The position numbers were made by a program, and so were the translations under genes. The notes under the pieces are model-generated. The model was not told the origin of the DNA. It was given only the letters and a program-made list of their open reading frames with translations, and searched no databases. This document shows, in pieces, positions 1 through 12,072 of a stretch of 64,000 bases of DNA. Location: NCBI GenBank assembly GCA_031308135.1, contig JAHLJT010000631.1, positions 214,777,773 to 214,841,772 on the forward strand, given 5' to 3'. This DNA is from Acheta domesticus (taxonomy: Eukaryota; Arthropoda; Insecta; Orthoptera; Gryllidae). Each line of letters opens with the position of its first letter. Positions within the stretch are counted from its first letter, which is position 1.

Positions 1-170
1 TTAAACCATACCATATTTAACTTGAAATTTAGTTTTTTTTCTAGTTATTACTCTGCAAAACTGTTTTCACACAAACACCAACAATTCTCAATACCTTTTT
101 CCACAGCTTTAGTTCAATTAAGTGGCATTCCTCAACAGAAACCCTTTCACAACTGAAAATATTTACTCAC

Positions 171-1064
171 CTGGAATAATTTTGCAGCTAATTTCAGGGA
201 GTCATCATTTTCTATACTCTGTGATGATGCCACAGCACTTTGGAGAGCAGCAATATTGAATAAAACACATACTTTCTCATATGCTAATGATGAAACCGCT
301 AAACCATCAAAAATGGATTAATTAATATTTTGTTTCCAATTTGGGTATCACAAATATTCACAATTATATTTTTGGACTCACTGAGGCTCATCCGGCCACC
401 AAACAATGATCCTTTATCAAAAGCATCTTTCCACTTGAAGGGGATCTGAACTTCCTGTGGAGGAATTTTCGTTTCAAGAGCCACCAATTGGTCATAGTAA
501 CTGTAACAAGGAAGAAACTTAAATGAATTCCATGCAAAATCCGGTAACTTTTATGCGGCCGAGCTGACATCATCCTCTGAATGATCAGATGAATCATCCT
601 TAATGTTGTGGCTGCAATAAAGTAAATCAGCTCGTGCATTGTTTAGCTTGACCTTGAGCTCTAATCAATTACCTCGCGTGCTTTTTTAGATTTCTTATAC
701 GTCAAGTGCATGCGATAAGTCTTAAGATTGAGAACGTGTAATCAAAATTGGATTGAACTGACATTATTGCTTTCCCCTGTGCACCTCTCAAATCAGGCAA
801 AATATTGTATTACATGGAGACAGTTACAAAATATTAAACAATTTAAAACAAATCTCACCTGTATATAACCTCCAAAGAACTTTCATACTTTTCAAATGCT
901 CGCCAAATCGCATTAGTCCTTAATTTGAAAAATTCATTTATCTGTTCACTATAATCTTCCGGCTTGTCAGCAGTGCTGTATGTTGATGCAATTAGATTTT
1001 TCAAAGGTTTAACAACATCAACATCTGATGGTTTCTTCAGCGGAACTGCTAAAAGATCAGCCAT
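171..1064 (-). CDS. ALiX: ALIX / PDCD6IP homologue, first three coding exons (partial, runs off left edge)
   Basis: Encodes the N-terminal BRO1 domain of an ALIX-family protein, a cytosolic ESCRT-associated adaptor that binds CHMP4/Snf7 and acts in multivesicular-body sorting, cytokinetic abscission and membrane repair (family knowledge). Exons on the minus strand: 1064-859 (ATG at 1064), 500-382 and 298-171. All have GT donors (GTGAGA after 859, GTGAGT after 382 and 171) and AG acceptors (CTTGTTACAG before 500, TTTAG before 298). Exon 1 starts MADLLAVPLKKPSDVD, exon 2 carries the family hallmark WKDAFDKGSLFGG, and exon 3 reads VSSLAYEKVCVLFNIAAL. All three align in order with the start of metazoan ALIX. 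Reading frame is kept across both junctions (codons AG|T and A|CG). The BRO1 remainder, the V domain and the Pro-rich tail lie to the left, outside the window. Head-to-head with the TMUB gene. Highly confident of family. Confidence 0.93.
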
Positions 1065-1747
1065 CGTGAGAGATGACCACCACTACACTGCCTGCAGCAA
1101 ACTCCAGTTCCGTACGTTCCGTCGATTACACAGGAACACCGCCTACTTCTAGTCGCTGTTTGCTCCCGCCCTTCCCCCGATCTTGGCTGTAACCAGCACC
1201 AACGAGCACCGCGAGCACCAAGCACCTGACTCTGACTTGAGACGGTGAAACTCGCTCTTACCCTGTGCACCTCTAGGCGATATGCAATGACGTGTGTAGT
1301 TGTCAACTGTTTTTGCAGCCAGAGAGCCTACATAAACACACACTAAAACAGCATATTGGATGGCATAGTGGAGTCAAACTCTTAAGTTAAGTGACATTTT
1401 CCCTGTGATTTATCCAATCTTGACACAGTTAACTGTTCGGAAGGCATTTAGAAGAGAACGCCCAAGTTCTGTGAGTATTACGCTTACTTTCTTTAATGGT
1501 GTCATTCGAGTTGATGATCGGAGAACCAAAGGTTTCACGAGTGAAAATGGGGTCAGACAGCTTACCTTGATGCGGGTGTTAACCTACGAAAAAGAAAAGT
1601 TTGAGGTCATGTTGGCCACATAGCGCAGGATAATTTCATACTTTTATTGAAGAAATTGTCCTTTCGTTTACACGGTGTAGAGAACTCATGTAATTAGTGT
1701 TTCTTGTTGCAGATTGCTAATTGGCATCTCTGAAGATTTTTGACACA
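1065..1747. promoter_or_regulatory. Shared bidirectional promoter region between ALIX and TMUB genes, with probable TMUB 5'UTR intron
   Basis: The two genes diverge from this interval of about 0.7 kb. The part next to ALIX (about 1065-1270) is clearly richer in G+C and CpG than its surroundings, as expected for a shared promoter of two housekeeping genes. On the plus strand a good donor (GTGAGT at 1471) and a good acceptor (TTTCTTGTTGCAG ending at 1712) suggest a 5'UTR intron of about 240 bp, so a non-coding first exon would end near 1470. No clear TATA box was seen. The promoter call is an inference from layout; the splice sites are seen directly but untested. Confidence 0.5.
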
Positions 1748-2985
1748 ATGCCTATAATTGAAGGAGTGGGAGATGAAGTGATTCAGTTCTTCATTGTTAT
1801 TATGTTAATATTAATTGGAATCATAGCCTGGCGTTCTACTGGACTTTCAGAACGCCAGATTATTCGGACAGTGTTGATACTGGAGAGGAGAAGTAGACAT
1901 CAAGTCTTAGCTGAATTACCCACATCTACTAGTACACCATCAGCTGCAATTGAAAATAATATTGATACAGGCCAAGAAACTACCAGTTCTGATGAAGTAC
2001 CAGAAGAGGGTACTTCTGATAATCATGCTAGACCTAAGGAAAATGATCACCCAACAGAAGCTGCTGGTTCATCTCAAGCAGTTCAAAGTGAAGCATGTCT
2101 GGATCTTAATGATTCATGTGGGCAGGAGTTGAATGTTGAACTTGCTGCTGCTGTGAATGATTTGTCTTCTGAAGTGAGTAACCAAACTAATGAAGAACCA
2201 TTATCATCTGTATTACGGCAGAGAAGGCTGGCTTTTTTCCAGAGTCGACAAGAAACCCTTCTCGATACCCCCCACACTAATGATAACAGACACTCACCAA
2301 GTGATTCAATTAGACAAAGTGATTTGGAGGAAACTCTTGAAGCTTCATCAAGCGATATGAATACACCACTCCCTGGTAACATTCGTATTCGCCTCAAATA
2401 TCTCAATGATGACCAAAAATTGGTAGAAGGAAGGTTAGAGGAGCTTCTTGGAGATTTTAAAAGGTAAGAAGTTATTGGATGATAATTTTAAAGATTCTGG
2501 ACATGTTGCCAGGAAAGCATGATCACTTAAATGACATTTATAATTTCAGACGGCATTTTGGTATAGAGCTTGCTGCTGACAAGCTTGTCCGCCTCATTTT
2601 CAATGGTCAAGTTCTGCAGCGTGATTCTGATACCTTGCAGTCTCTTGGATTATTTGATAATTGTGTAGTTCATTGCTTAGTACATCAGCAAAGAACACGA
2701 TCTAGCAGCAACACCAATGGACGACCATCTCGGCGAGGTTCAAGTACAGCTTCAGCCTCAGGTTCTAATGCTGCTAATGAAGCAGCAGCACAGAGGGACT
2801 GGGATTTGGGCAATCTCTTGTTTTTCTCATTGAGTGTTCTTTTAGGTATAGCCTGGTATTGTCGTTACCAATATGCAGCTTTATTTAATACTACTACCAC
2901 TGTCGCTCTTGCAGGCATGACAGGAGTCTTAGTTGTGTCATTAGTGGGTTTGTACCTGCCTGATCCAGATTTTGTACGTCACTGA
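1748..2985 (+). CDS. Tmub: Transmembrane and ubiquitin-like domain-containing protein (TMUB1/TMUB2 homologue)
   Basis: Two coding exons, 1748-2463 and 2550-2985, joined across an 86-bp intron (donor GTAAGA, acceptor TTTCAG) to give 383 residues. The ATG at 1748 is chosen because MPIIEGVGDEV matches the conserved TMUB N-terminus; the upstream in-frame codon at 1721 is TTG. Layout: transmembrane helix at about residues 12-28; a long acidic, Ser-rich low-complexity linker (about 30-205); a ubiquitin-like beta-grasp fold from about 211 to 285 (IRIRLKYLNDD ... LIFNGQVLQRDSDTLQSLGL ... CVVHCLV); a second linker; then two helices near 326-346 and 356-376 around WYCRYQY. Vertebrate TMUB1 sits in ER and other membranes and is linked to ER-associated degradation and receptor recycling. 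The linker is longer than in mammalian TMUB1. Symbol given as the family name; TMUB1 versus TMUB2 orthology was not resolved. Confidence 0.93.
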
Positions 2986-4510
2986 CATAACGATTCTACC
3001 TTTTACTTACCTGCCTGTTTCTGAGCTGAAGGTCAATACTGCTGCTTGGGCAAAGGTCACTGCCTTGATATGTGTGATGTGGACCAGCAATATATTGCAC
3101 TTGAAAAGAGTAATATGCCAAACACATCTTTGAAGAAATCTCTGTGTATGCTCTGTAAACATGCTTTGATGACTGGCCAAAGTGTAATGTAAAATTAATA
3201 TGTAAATAAGAGTACAGAAATAATTTATTGCGTTGTCTTAAATTTATTGTATAGAGCAGATGCAATACAGAGTATTCAGTGAACATGCATTTTGAAGCTT
3301 TGTAAATTCTACAAGTTATTAAATTCCTTTGTATTTGATAAGTAGAAAGTACTTAAACACCTCTTAGCATTTTGCAAAAAAATGTAGACAAGTTCAACAA
3401 AATAGTGTAAGTAAAATTTGTGCTCTATGCATTAAACATGATGGTAATTGGCTGGAAAATTAATATGTCCGTGATCTTAAATAGCACAATATCTCTGTTG
3501 CTAATTATTAAAAATAGTAGCTTCAAGAGAAATTATGTTCATTTTCCACAAGAAAGACTAAAACCACAATTGTAGTGTACTGTTGTTTGGCACTGTGCGA
3601 TATATATTCCTTTTTTTTAGGAGATTATTGATTAACCATAAGATCAAATTCGAATATCTTTTTAAGCTTTAAAATGCATTCACATTTTCTTCCAATATTG
3701 AACAGAACAAAAACAGTTGTTCTGAGACCTCTTGTACTTTTAAGAAAATACATTTTTTAGAGCTTTCAGCTAAACATTTGATGATGTACATAATACTTTT
3801 TAAATCTGTACAATTGCTTCTGTTATTGTGGATACAAAATAAAGTTTAATATTTGGTTATTAATGTGTGAATTCAATATTTATTCACCATTTTTGAAAAG
3901 AAGAACAAAAGTTCAGTGTCAATGTATTTTATTACTAAATCAATTTGAGCTTCTGGTCTTAAGTTTTGTCTATTTTAGAATGAATATTGTTCATGGTGTA
4001 TAAAATTTGAGATTTCAAGAAATTATGGTACATATATAGCCATGCTCAAGGAAAAAAATATATTGCTTGAAATTGTTCATTCTACACATCCTTTGTAATA
4101 TAAAACTCTTGTTTTACTATTCTGCTCTGTTTTTGAGTTTTCTTTAAGTAAAAAATGTACTGGAAGTATCCCATTCTGTCATTTAAGACCAAAGTGACAG
4201 AATGGACTGATGTAGTGTGTCTAATACTTCATGCTCTTAATGGATTTACTTTACTTGATGTTTTTAAAGGAATTTACCATTCATTACAAATATTCTATTT
4301 TTATATTGGAATTTTCAAACACAGTCTTTCTCTGCCAAATGATTTCAAATGGGTTTTAATCAAATGGTAATTTTTCATCAATGTACCATCACTTAACAAA
4401 ATCTTTTTTCGCTTCCCTAGCCTTCTAAGTAGCTAGAAGGGCAATACAGAAATATTTTTGAAAATAATGTATAAAGAAAATGTAAAATTTATAATAAACA
4501 TGTGAATCTT
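2986..4510 (+). other. TMUB 3'UTR with two candidate polyadenylation signals
   Basis: AT-rich non-coding sequence directly after the TMUB stop. AATAAA at 3838-3843 is followed by a T/G-rich stretch (about 3850-3870), a good poly(A) site that would give a 3'UTR of about 870 nt. A second AATAAA at 4493-4498 could give a longer form. A small hairpin (CCTTCTAagtagcTAGAAGG) lies near 4421-4440. No coding potential was recognised. Where the transcript ends is an inference. Confidence 0.5.
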
Positions 4511-5787
4511 GAAAGTTGACATGTATGACAAGAGGTATTTAATGCTACCAAAATTGAAGTGCAATAGGTTAAGCTATAAGTTCTAATATTAAGTTTTGAA
4601 AGAGCAATTTCTTCAATGATACTTTTTTATTGATCAGTAATGCATTTGTAAATGCCAGAAAGTAGCATTTCAGCACACAATAATGAAAGTGTAGAACACT
4701 GGTATTTAGGGAGTGGCAAAACCTGATTAAACACTAGAAAATATACCACAGTTAACTTTCTAAAAAAAATGTGAAAAGTTACATAACTAGATATTTTTTA
4801 TCTACACATTATTAACCATTAATTTTATGGTGGTGTAAAATTATTTTATCCACTTTGAATTTCCACAATTAAACTTAACAAATCAGATCAGTAGCATAAT
4901 TAAAGTTAGGAATAAGAGTTTTTAGGAACACAAGTATTTTATCAACATCAGTCTGACATGTTTTACAAGGTTATAATTAAATTTAATTTAAGTATAGTTG
5001 TTAGTTAATTATTCATTGTCTTTTTTTCAATATTCAGATTATAACAAGATGTGTTATAATACTTATTTTGTAAATAACTCATGATTACGGAAATTTTAAA
5101 AAATCCATAATGATTTGATTTCAGCAGGTGCTGTGTTCACCTTCTTGACTTGTATTCAAAATAATGTCATCAGGAATTGGAACTGAAAGGGTAAACCATG
5201 AGCAAATACACTCCAGAAGTAAGTACAATAATGTGAATATAGGAGGTAGGAGACAGTTATTTAATGACAGGACTGAGCACTATACTAATTTTATAAGTAA
5301 ATATCAAAGAAACTGAAACGAAAAGAAGAAAATGTTGACCAGGTCAGCATACATTTTTTTCCCCCTTTACTATTTGCCATTGCTATTGCCTTAGGCTCAT
5401 GCAAAAGAGTGTGAACAAAATGCATTGGTTTACGTATATAGAGTGGTAACTGTGTAAGATGTGCTAGTGTAAGGCCATTGACACTCATTTCGATTGTCCG
5501 GAGCATTTTATAAATTATAGATGCCTATCACATTCTTTGGAAGCAGTCTCTGGGGAGTGTTTTTAGCTCGTCGAAAACCACTAATTGGAAAGAACTTCGA
5601 TGTTTGTTATTTCTCTCACGGACACTTGCTTTTGTTATCGTTTCATGCTTGAAGGTGATTTTTGATTGAGCTCCATGTACTACCCAAGTGTCCAAGCTAG
5701 ATCATTTTCGTGGAAAAATAATTTGATAAAGAACTCGAGGGGCATGTTGTGTCAACACTCCATGTACGTTGTAATGCAGGGGATCGT
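4511..5787. other. Intergenic, nothing recognised
   Basis: AT-rich sequence without a convincing ORF, RNA gene or repeat boundary. Short ORFs here lack codon bias or any recognisable motif. Confidence 0.5.
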
Positions 5788-5791
5788 CCCT

Positions 5792-6440
5792 TTTTACATT
5801 CTCGCTACGGAGTAGAGAGAAAGTTATGTAATATGCGAAAAATTTCGGCAGAAAAACTTATTATAGGGCCTTGATAACGAAAAAGTGGATAAATCCAGTT
5901 GCCAAATTTAGAAAAAAAAACCTATAACACGTAGTATAGCCCGAATCCATATTCTGTAGGTCCGAAAAATCGAGTGACGGCAAAACGTCTGTCCGACTGT
6001 GAACAACGCTAGCGGCTAAACCGTTCTGCCGATTTTCTCCAAAATTGATATTCCCCCATCGATCTGACTGACGTCGCGGACCTGAAACTTGAATTTAATT
6101 TTGGTACTTTACAAGAAGCCCCTGAGCCATTTTCCAAATTTTCAAAAAAAAAAAAAATGGCTCCATCGATTTTTATTAAATTTTGTTAGATAGGTGCGAA
6201 GGACGTTTAAGAGAATGGAGTCTCATGCTCGTTGGAAACCCTGATTTTTCGAAAATTGCAAAAGTTCAAAAGTTTTTCGGAGTCCTCCTACAACTAAAAT
6301 CTTGACAATAGAGATTTCCCCCTCCCCTCAATGTAATCTATTCCTTAATAATACACTTTGAAATAAGGTTATGTACAATTTTTCGAATTTTTAAGTATTT
6401 TTCGTGTAATTTTGCATGAAAATACGACCGAGAAAGTACG
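5792..6440 (+). mobile_element. AT-family element, copy A (truncated, diverged)
   Basis: Shares with the other copies the run 'gaaagttatgtaat', 'aaaagtggataaatccagttgc', a 'cctaacacgt'-like segment, 'gtctgtccgactgtgaacaacgctagcg', and 'tgatattcccccatcgatctgac' (all in diverged form). The palindromic end seen in better copies is degraded here. The right part fades out near 6440 before the terminal segment. No protein is encoded. Confidence 0.7.
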
Positions 6441-8047
6441 TGCTCTTTTAGTATAACTAGTTATATGTTCCGTGCGGAAAAACATTCGGAACGCCAAAAT
6501 TCACTCATTTCTTCTACCGTTTTTGCTGTAGGGTGCCATGATAAAAAAATGCTTATTTTAAAGCTCGACAACTTAGAAAAAAGCCTGGACTGCGCATGCA
6601 CGAAAAGTGGCAGGAGGGGGGAAGTTTTCCTCTCCTACAAGCAGTGGCGTGCATTCCATGGAATGAAGGGAATGAGTCATTCCCCTAAGCAAAGCACAGA
6701 AAAATCCTTTCTATATTTAAAATATTCTTTGTTTATGGCCAGAGCAAAACTGTTTACTCAACTCAGATTCTTAGCTACGTACTAGTGGTTGAACCGTAAC
6801 AATCGATGTTTTCAAAACGGTGTGTAAATTCGTCTCGTGACGTCAGCGGAGCTTCGTTCTTCGAAGGTGCAGGCGCTCGACTTCGTCATGCCTTGTGCAA
6901 AGTCGGGTCGGTCCGTGAGGGCGCGAGGATAATGAATATGAGAATTCGTTCCGTTGTGATCGACTGGTAGCAATTTCAAGTTCGAAAGAATTTATTATTT
7001 TGGCTTTTTGAGGGTATTTTACATACGTGCTAACTACATTTTAATACAATGAAAGTATAAAGCACCTAATATTATCGAGAACGTTTATATTAAGTTAAAG
7101 TATTCTAAACAAACTAATTCTTTGCGTACTGTTCTGCAGTTCTCCCTTGCGAGAAGAGAATGCATCGCTGAACTCATTCCGCTCAGTAGTCATGGCATCT
7201 AGCGAGGAAAGTGGGAACAGCCCGCGTTGACAGGCAGAGCCGACCGCGCGATGCGACGCCCACGGATCTCTTACGATAATCTCCGTTTCCGGTGGTACAT
7301 TCGAAGTAGGCACGATCAACTTTCATAAGAATAAAACATTACTGATATTTCGAGGAATCGCCACCCATGAGAATTGCAGACGGACGTTTGGAATGTATTC
7401 GCCCTTGTGCTATTATGAGATGAATTCTACCAGGATTGTTACCAAATATAATACCAAGTTGATACCAAAAATAATACAATACTTACAACATTCAGAGCAA
7501 AAACAAGAAACATAAGATGCAAGAAAGAGAACTATCAGGACGTGAAATCTGTCCAAAGAATTTAAACCGCAGAGCATCCAGAGAATGTGAAACGTGCAAG
7601 AAAACAGTAGAACGGACATCATATCTATTGTATAGGTCGTGAAAAACATTATTACTGAACTCTGTAGATACATTTTCAAATCAACATTCACCATGTATTA
7701 AAATTTACGCACTTATTTTTCATTTTATGAAAGAAAAAAATATGCTTTGAATGTATTGATGGATTTTAAAAATTTGTTAATAATTTTAAAAAACTAAGTA
7801 CTCGATTAATAAGGTTAAGTTGTAAAGTCACATAAATACCGAATTATATTTGTTTATAATATTCAAAGGCATTTAGCCAAAGAAATTTTCTCAGGGAGTC
7901 TGTTTACTCCCGGGCGACCATTTACATTCGTATGCAAGATGCCCGGGTTCACATTTTGTTATTCATCATCTTTAACCGTTTTACGTTTTTTATACCTTGG
8001 ACTTCAAGAGTGCTTCCCCTATTAAAATTATCACCGCACCGCCACTG
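6441..8047. other. Intergenic, no gene recognised
   Basis: Small ORFs (for example plus-strand 6465-6785 and minus-strand 7095-7319) show no recognisable domain. A segment beginning CAGTGGCGTGC at about 6644 resembles the first bases of some hAT terminal repeats, but no matching right end was found. Confidence 0.4.
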
Positions 8048-11000
8048 CTAACCAAGGGACCTTTCAACAGGTTTAGGTCGAAATCTGGCCTGAGTTTTTT
8101 TTTTCTTCTGAAAGATATTTACTATTTAAAAGAGCTGTGAAAAAAGTAGCTGCCTTTTCGCACTAAAAAACAAAAACAACGAACAACAAACAACAAACAA
8201 CAACAACAGGAATTTCCACACTTTTCCCGACGCAAATTGTCGTTCGCGTGGGGATTGTGCAGCCCTGCCTTCTGTGTGAGGAAGCGCGCAATGAGGCGCG
8301 GCAAGGCATCAGTTCTTGGGGGCACAATTTCTTCGACATTGAGTAACTGAAAACTGATGCAATGCCAACGTGTGCCCGCGGCATGTAAGTGTAGTTAACA
8401 TTGTTTACCAATCTTCGATTACTTATCCCTATACACATAATGTATGATGGTTCTATAGAATGCGATTCTTTCCCCTTTCAGTTCATCTGTGACTGAATTC
8501 AACAACGGGCGGCATTAGATTAACACAACGAAATTTGGTCGTAGGAAAGAAGGCAAATCCTGTAAACTTACCCCGTAAACAAGATTAGAACTGAAATGCA
8601 TGCCTAAAAATACAGAAAAAGAAACCACTCTTATACAATATAAATTTATTCTGTGTAGTTGTTACAAAAATGACCAGTGTCAATTGAATGTGCGAAACAA
8701 GTGTGCCTTACAACACCCACATCTAATCAGGGTAACACAGTCCTTCTCCTCACAGATGACTCTTGTAATTTTTAAGCGACTGTCCTGGAGTTAAGAACCG
8801 TTCTGGACGTTCATTGTAAATTGCGCAGCATACCAAGCGTATTTAATCATACCTTTGAACCTCACAGAAGAAAACTGAAAATGAATAAATGAAAGCAATT
8901 TTAAAATGCTATTGCGCTGGTACACATGAAAACTAGTGGTGCTACAGAATGGCACAGACTTTCCCGTATTAGTTTTCTATTTTCTTGGGTCTTCACTAGC
9001 TATTCGGAATTGCCACATACCCTTTCTTGCCAGGTACCATCTATCATCGCCAAAAGTACATTTTTTTGGCATTTTCTTAATTTTTCGGTTTCCTATTGAT
9101 AGAACAGAAACATTAATTTTAGAATATTAAAGAACACAAAAACCTAGCCGTAAATGGCAATTTCCTTTTAAAAATTATGTGCCGTTTAAGAGAAAATGAC
9201 GTTTTAGCACTACTAAAAATGCGAAATTTGAAGCTCATTTTCACAGAAAATGATTGAGTTTTCAAAATACTTTATTTGAAGTTCTTTGAAGCACTTACAC
9301 TCACAAATATAAACATGTTTACAAATTGCGGATAATGTGCATATTAAAGATGTGAGAGATCTTTCAAAAAAATTACATTTATATAATTTTTGAAAAAACA
9401 AAAAAAACTCAAAGTAAACTTTACGCTATACTAAAGAGTGTAATTAGCACTATCCGTTACAAAAGTTTCAAGAAAAAAATTGCAGCCATATACGAGAAAA
9501 TGGCGTTTGAGCATTTCTGAAAATGCCGAAATTTGAGCTACTTTTCACAGAAAACGGTAGTGTTTTCGAGAAACTTTACTTTACATTATTTAAAGCATAT
9601 ATACTCGTAAATATAATAATGTGAAAAAATCGCCGATAATGTAAATATTAACGACGTGAGAGACAAGTAAAAAAAATTACATTTTTGTAATTTTTGAAAA
9701 AAACCAACCGATAGACCAATATGGCTTTTATGTCATCTGATAGAGTACATTTACCACTATCCCTACCAAAAGTTTAAAGAAAAAATTTGGAGCCGTTTTT
9801 GAGAAAATCTTGTTTTTGTGATTTTTTAAAATTGCACATATTACACGCAATATTGCACGAAAACTACCAAAATTTTGAAAAACATTTACATGACCTTTAT
9901 TAGAGAACTCAATATGCAGAACAAATTTTATTTGAAGAAAAAATCTCTATCTTCAATTTTGTAGTTGGAGAAAGATACCGAAAAACTTCAACTTTCACAA
10001 TTTTCGAAAATTCAGAGCTGTACGTGAAAATCGGACCTATGCCATGTTAATAAGTGTATTTTACTCTATTCATACAAGAAATTTAAAGAAAAAAATTGGA
10101 GCCGTTTTTGAGGAAATTTTGAAAATCTCCGGGGGGCTTCATATAAAGTACCCCCAAATTTTGAAGAATCTTTTTCAAAATCTCAAAGCTTCGACTAGAA
10201 TCAGATCGACTGGGGAATTTCCATTTTGGAAGAAATCGTACGTATGGTTTAGGCGCTAGCAGTGTTCACAGAGGGACAGACGGACGGACGGACAAACGGA
10301 CGTTTTCCTTTCAATTGGGTTTTCGGTATCAAGGACCTAGAAAACAGGGTTTCTGGCTACACCACGTGTTAGGGGATTTTTTTCTTAATTTAGCAACTGG
10401 TTTTATCCACTTATTCGTTTCCACGACCCGGCAATTAATTTTTTTCCGCCGAAAATTGGCCATTTTTTCGTGCAGCATTACATAACTTTCCCTATACTAC
10501 GTATATCACTCCGTGTATACGTACGTATACGGGAAAGTAATAAAGGTATTGATCAGCTATTATTTTATCGGCAATTTTCCTTTACAAAACCTTCCATTGC
10601 CGAAAGAATTCTCTGTCCGGGGGATGAATTTGACTTGTACTGGGAGGGATTCTTGAAACTTCTACATTGTTCTGTTGTTGGGATTCCCGTCCAAATCAAC
10701 AATATTGAGATCTTTTGCTAACGACAGTGCCCAGTTTCGCAGACTACCGTCACAGATAATGCAGCCCTTCTATAGATGTAAGCAATAGAATAGCAATTGA
10801 AGGTAAAGTTGATTCAGTTCTGCACTAGCTTTAATATTTTTAGGATGTTTACCTTTGTTAATTTTTATTTATTTTTTCCACCTGTAAATGTCCCGCTCTG
10901 ACCTCACGAATGTAAATTTCTTGTTCACAGAATTTAAACATAAACGTTTCTTGTCACCGTCATTAAATCAAAACCGTACAGCTTTTTCCTTGTCTTCCAA

Positions 11001-11735
11001 CGTTAAATGACATTGAAATTTCTTTTTAGGACTTGGCTGATAATCACTAGCCTCCTTTCTATCTTCATATCGCTTGATAATAAACTTCAAAAAATATTTA
11101 CAAAATTCGACATCTATGAAGAGATTATACTAAACTATTGTAACAAGTGTTAGCATCAAGTTAAGTATTGCTATTTCTATAGTATGCGCTTTCCTTATTT
11201 ACAGTAAGGAGGCTAAGGGCAGAGCGAAGATACTCACTTTTATATGTATCTATATCTTCAAGTAGGCTTCAGAACAAAAATATGGAAAAATTAAATAATT
11301 GAAATTAACTTTCTAACTGTGAAACATTTTACTGCAAAACTGTTTACAAACTGATTTTTCAACTCACGTATTTTACAACAGGTAACTAACTGACGAATAC
11401 AGGTAATAAATTCACAGCTTGAGTATTTAGGGGCACGGTGTTTCCCGAACTGAAATGTTTTCCATCCAGCGAACTGCGTTCAATTGGTATCCTAGCAAGC
11501 AAGAACAGCTGTACTTGAGTCGTTCGCGGTCACATCGCTCTCTGCAGTAAGGGTTGTCCACTTCGTCAGCAAAAACAGTGCGGTCAAAACCGACCAAATT
11601 CTTAATTTTTTTCGGTAACGTCCAGTGTCAAAAGGCAGCTAATTTTCTTACAGCTGTTGTAAACAGTAAATATCTTTCAAGAGAAAAAAATCAGGCCAGA
11701 TTTCGACCTGAACCTGTTGAAAGGTCCCTTGTTAG
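8048..11735. mobile_element. Old long-terminal-inverted-repeat element, interrupted by AT-family copy B
   Basis: Bases about 8048-8160 and 11626-11735 are inverted copies of each other. Both arms carry CAGGCCAGATTTCGACCT (one orientation), CCTGTTGAAAGGTCCCTTG, a 'gaaagatatttact' segment and 'agctgcctttt', with scattered substitutions. The arms are at least 110 bp. The interior outside the nested AT-family copy (8161-8930 and 10541-11625) is AT-rich, has an (AAC)n-like tract at about 8165-8208, and shows no recognisable transposase. No unambiguous target duplication was found. Family unknown. Confidence 0.65.
8931..10540 (-). mobile_element. AT-family element, copy B (full length, about 1.6 kb, reverse orientation)
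   Basis: The most complete uninterrupted copy. One end (8931) reads AACTAGTGGTGCTACAGAAT and the other (10540, reading inward) begins TTACTTTCCCGTATACGTAC, which contains a 16-bp perfect palindrome. The two ends share ACTTTCCCGTAT, offset by about 26 bp. The interior consists of about 300-bp modules, each containing a 'gagaaaat..cgtttt' core (9190, 9497, 9800, 10095), followed by the '(gtccgt)n ctgtgaacactgctagcgcctaaacc' region. No ORF with coding character, so it is non-autonomous. Superfamily unresolved. Confidence 0.8.
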
Positions 11736-11955
11736 AGGGTCAACTTCCCCGTCTGAGGAGGAGCCGCCGCCGCCGCCTCGGCCTAGGCGGGCGGGAAGAA
11801 GACAGCCTAGCTTTAACAAACGTCCCGAATCCTTGAGTGTTGAAGCGTGGAAACGAAGTTGCAAGCGAGAATCAGTTATCGTTATAGGCGATCCTTCAGT
11901 TCAACTGAGCTCCCGCTCGGGAGCAGTGGGGGATGGTTTCGCCACGCCCCCTGAA
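11736..11955 (+). CDS. Candidate exon, unrecognised (Pro/Arg-rich then Ser-rich)
   Basis: Immediately right of the long-TIR element the sequence turns GC-rich and is open in one frame: an acidic-to-proline run (SEEEPPPPPRPRRAGRRQ), then a segment including KRPESLSVEAWKRSCKRESV and IVIGDPSVQL. It ends at a consensus donor (GAA|GTAAGT, exon end 11955). A possible acceptor AG lies at 11734-11735, inside the element terminus. I do not recognise the protein. It could be an exon of a host gene or chance coding in a GC-rich patch; the open frame continues past the donor to 12072. Confidence 0.22.
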
Positions 11956-12072
11956 GTAAGTGACACCATGATGAGATTTTCTAAGTTGTCGAGCTATAGT
12001 TTTATGTCTAAGATCAAGCGAAAAAAACAAATTTCTTCTACGTGCCCTTGTGGACCCTGCACAACTCGTTGA

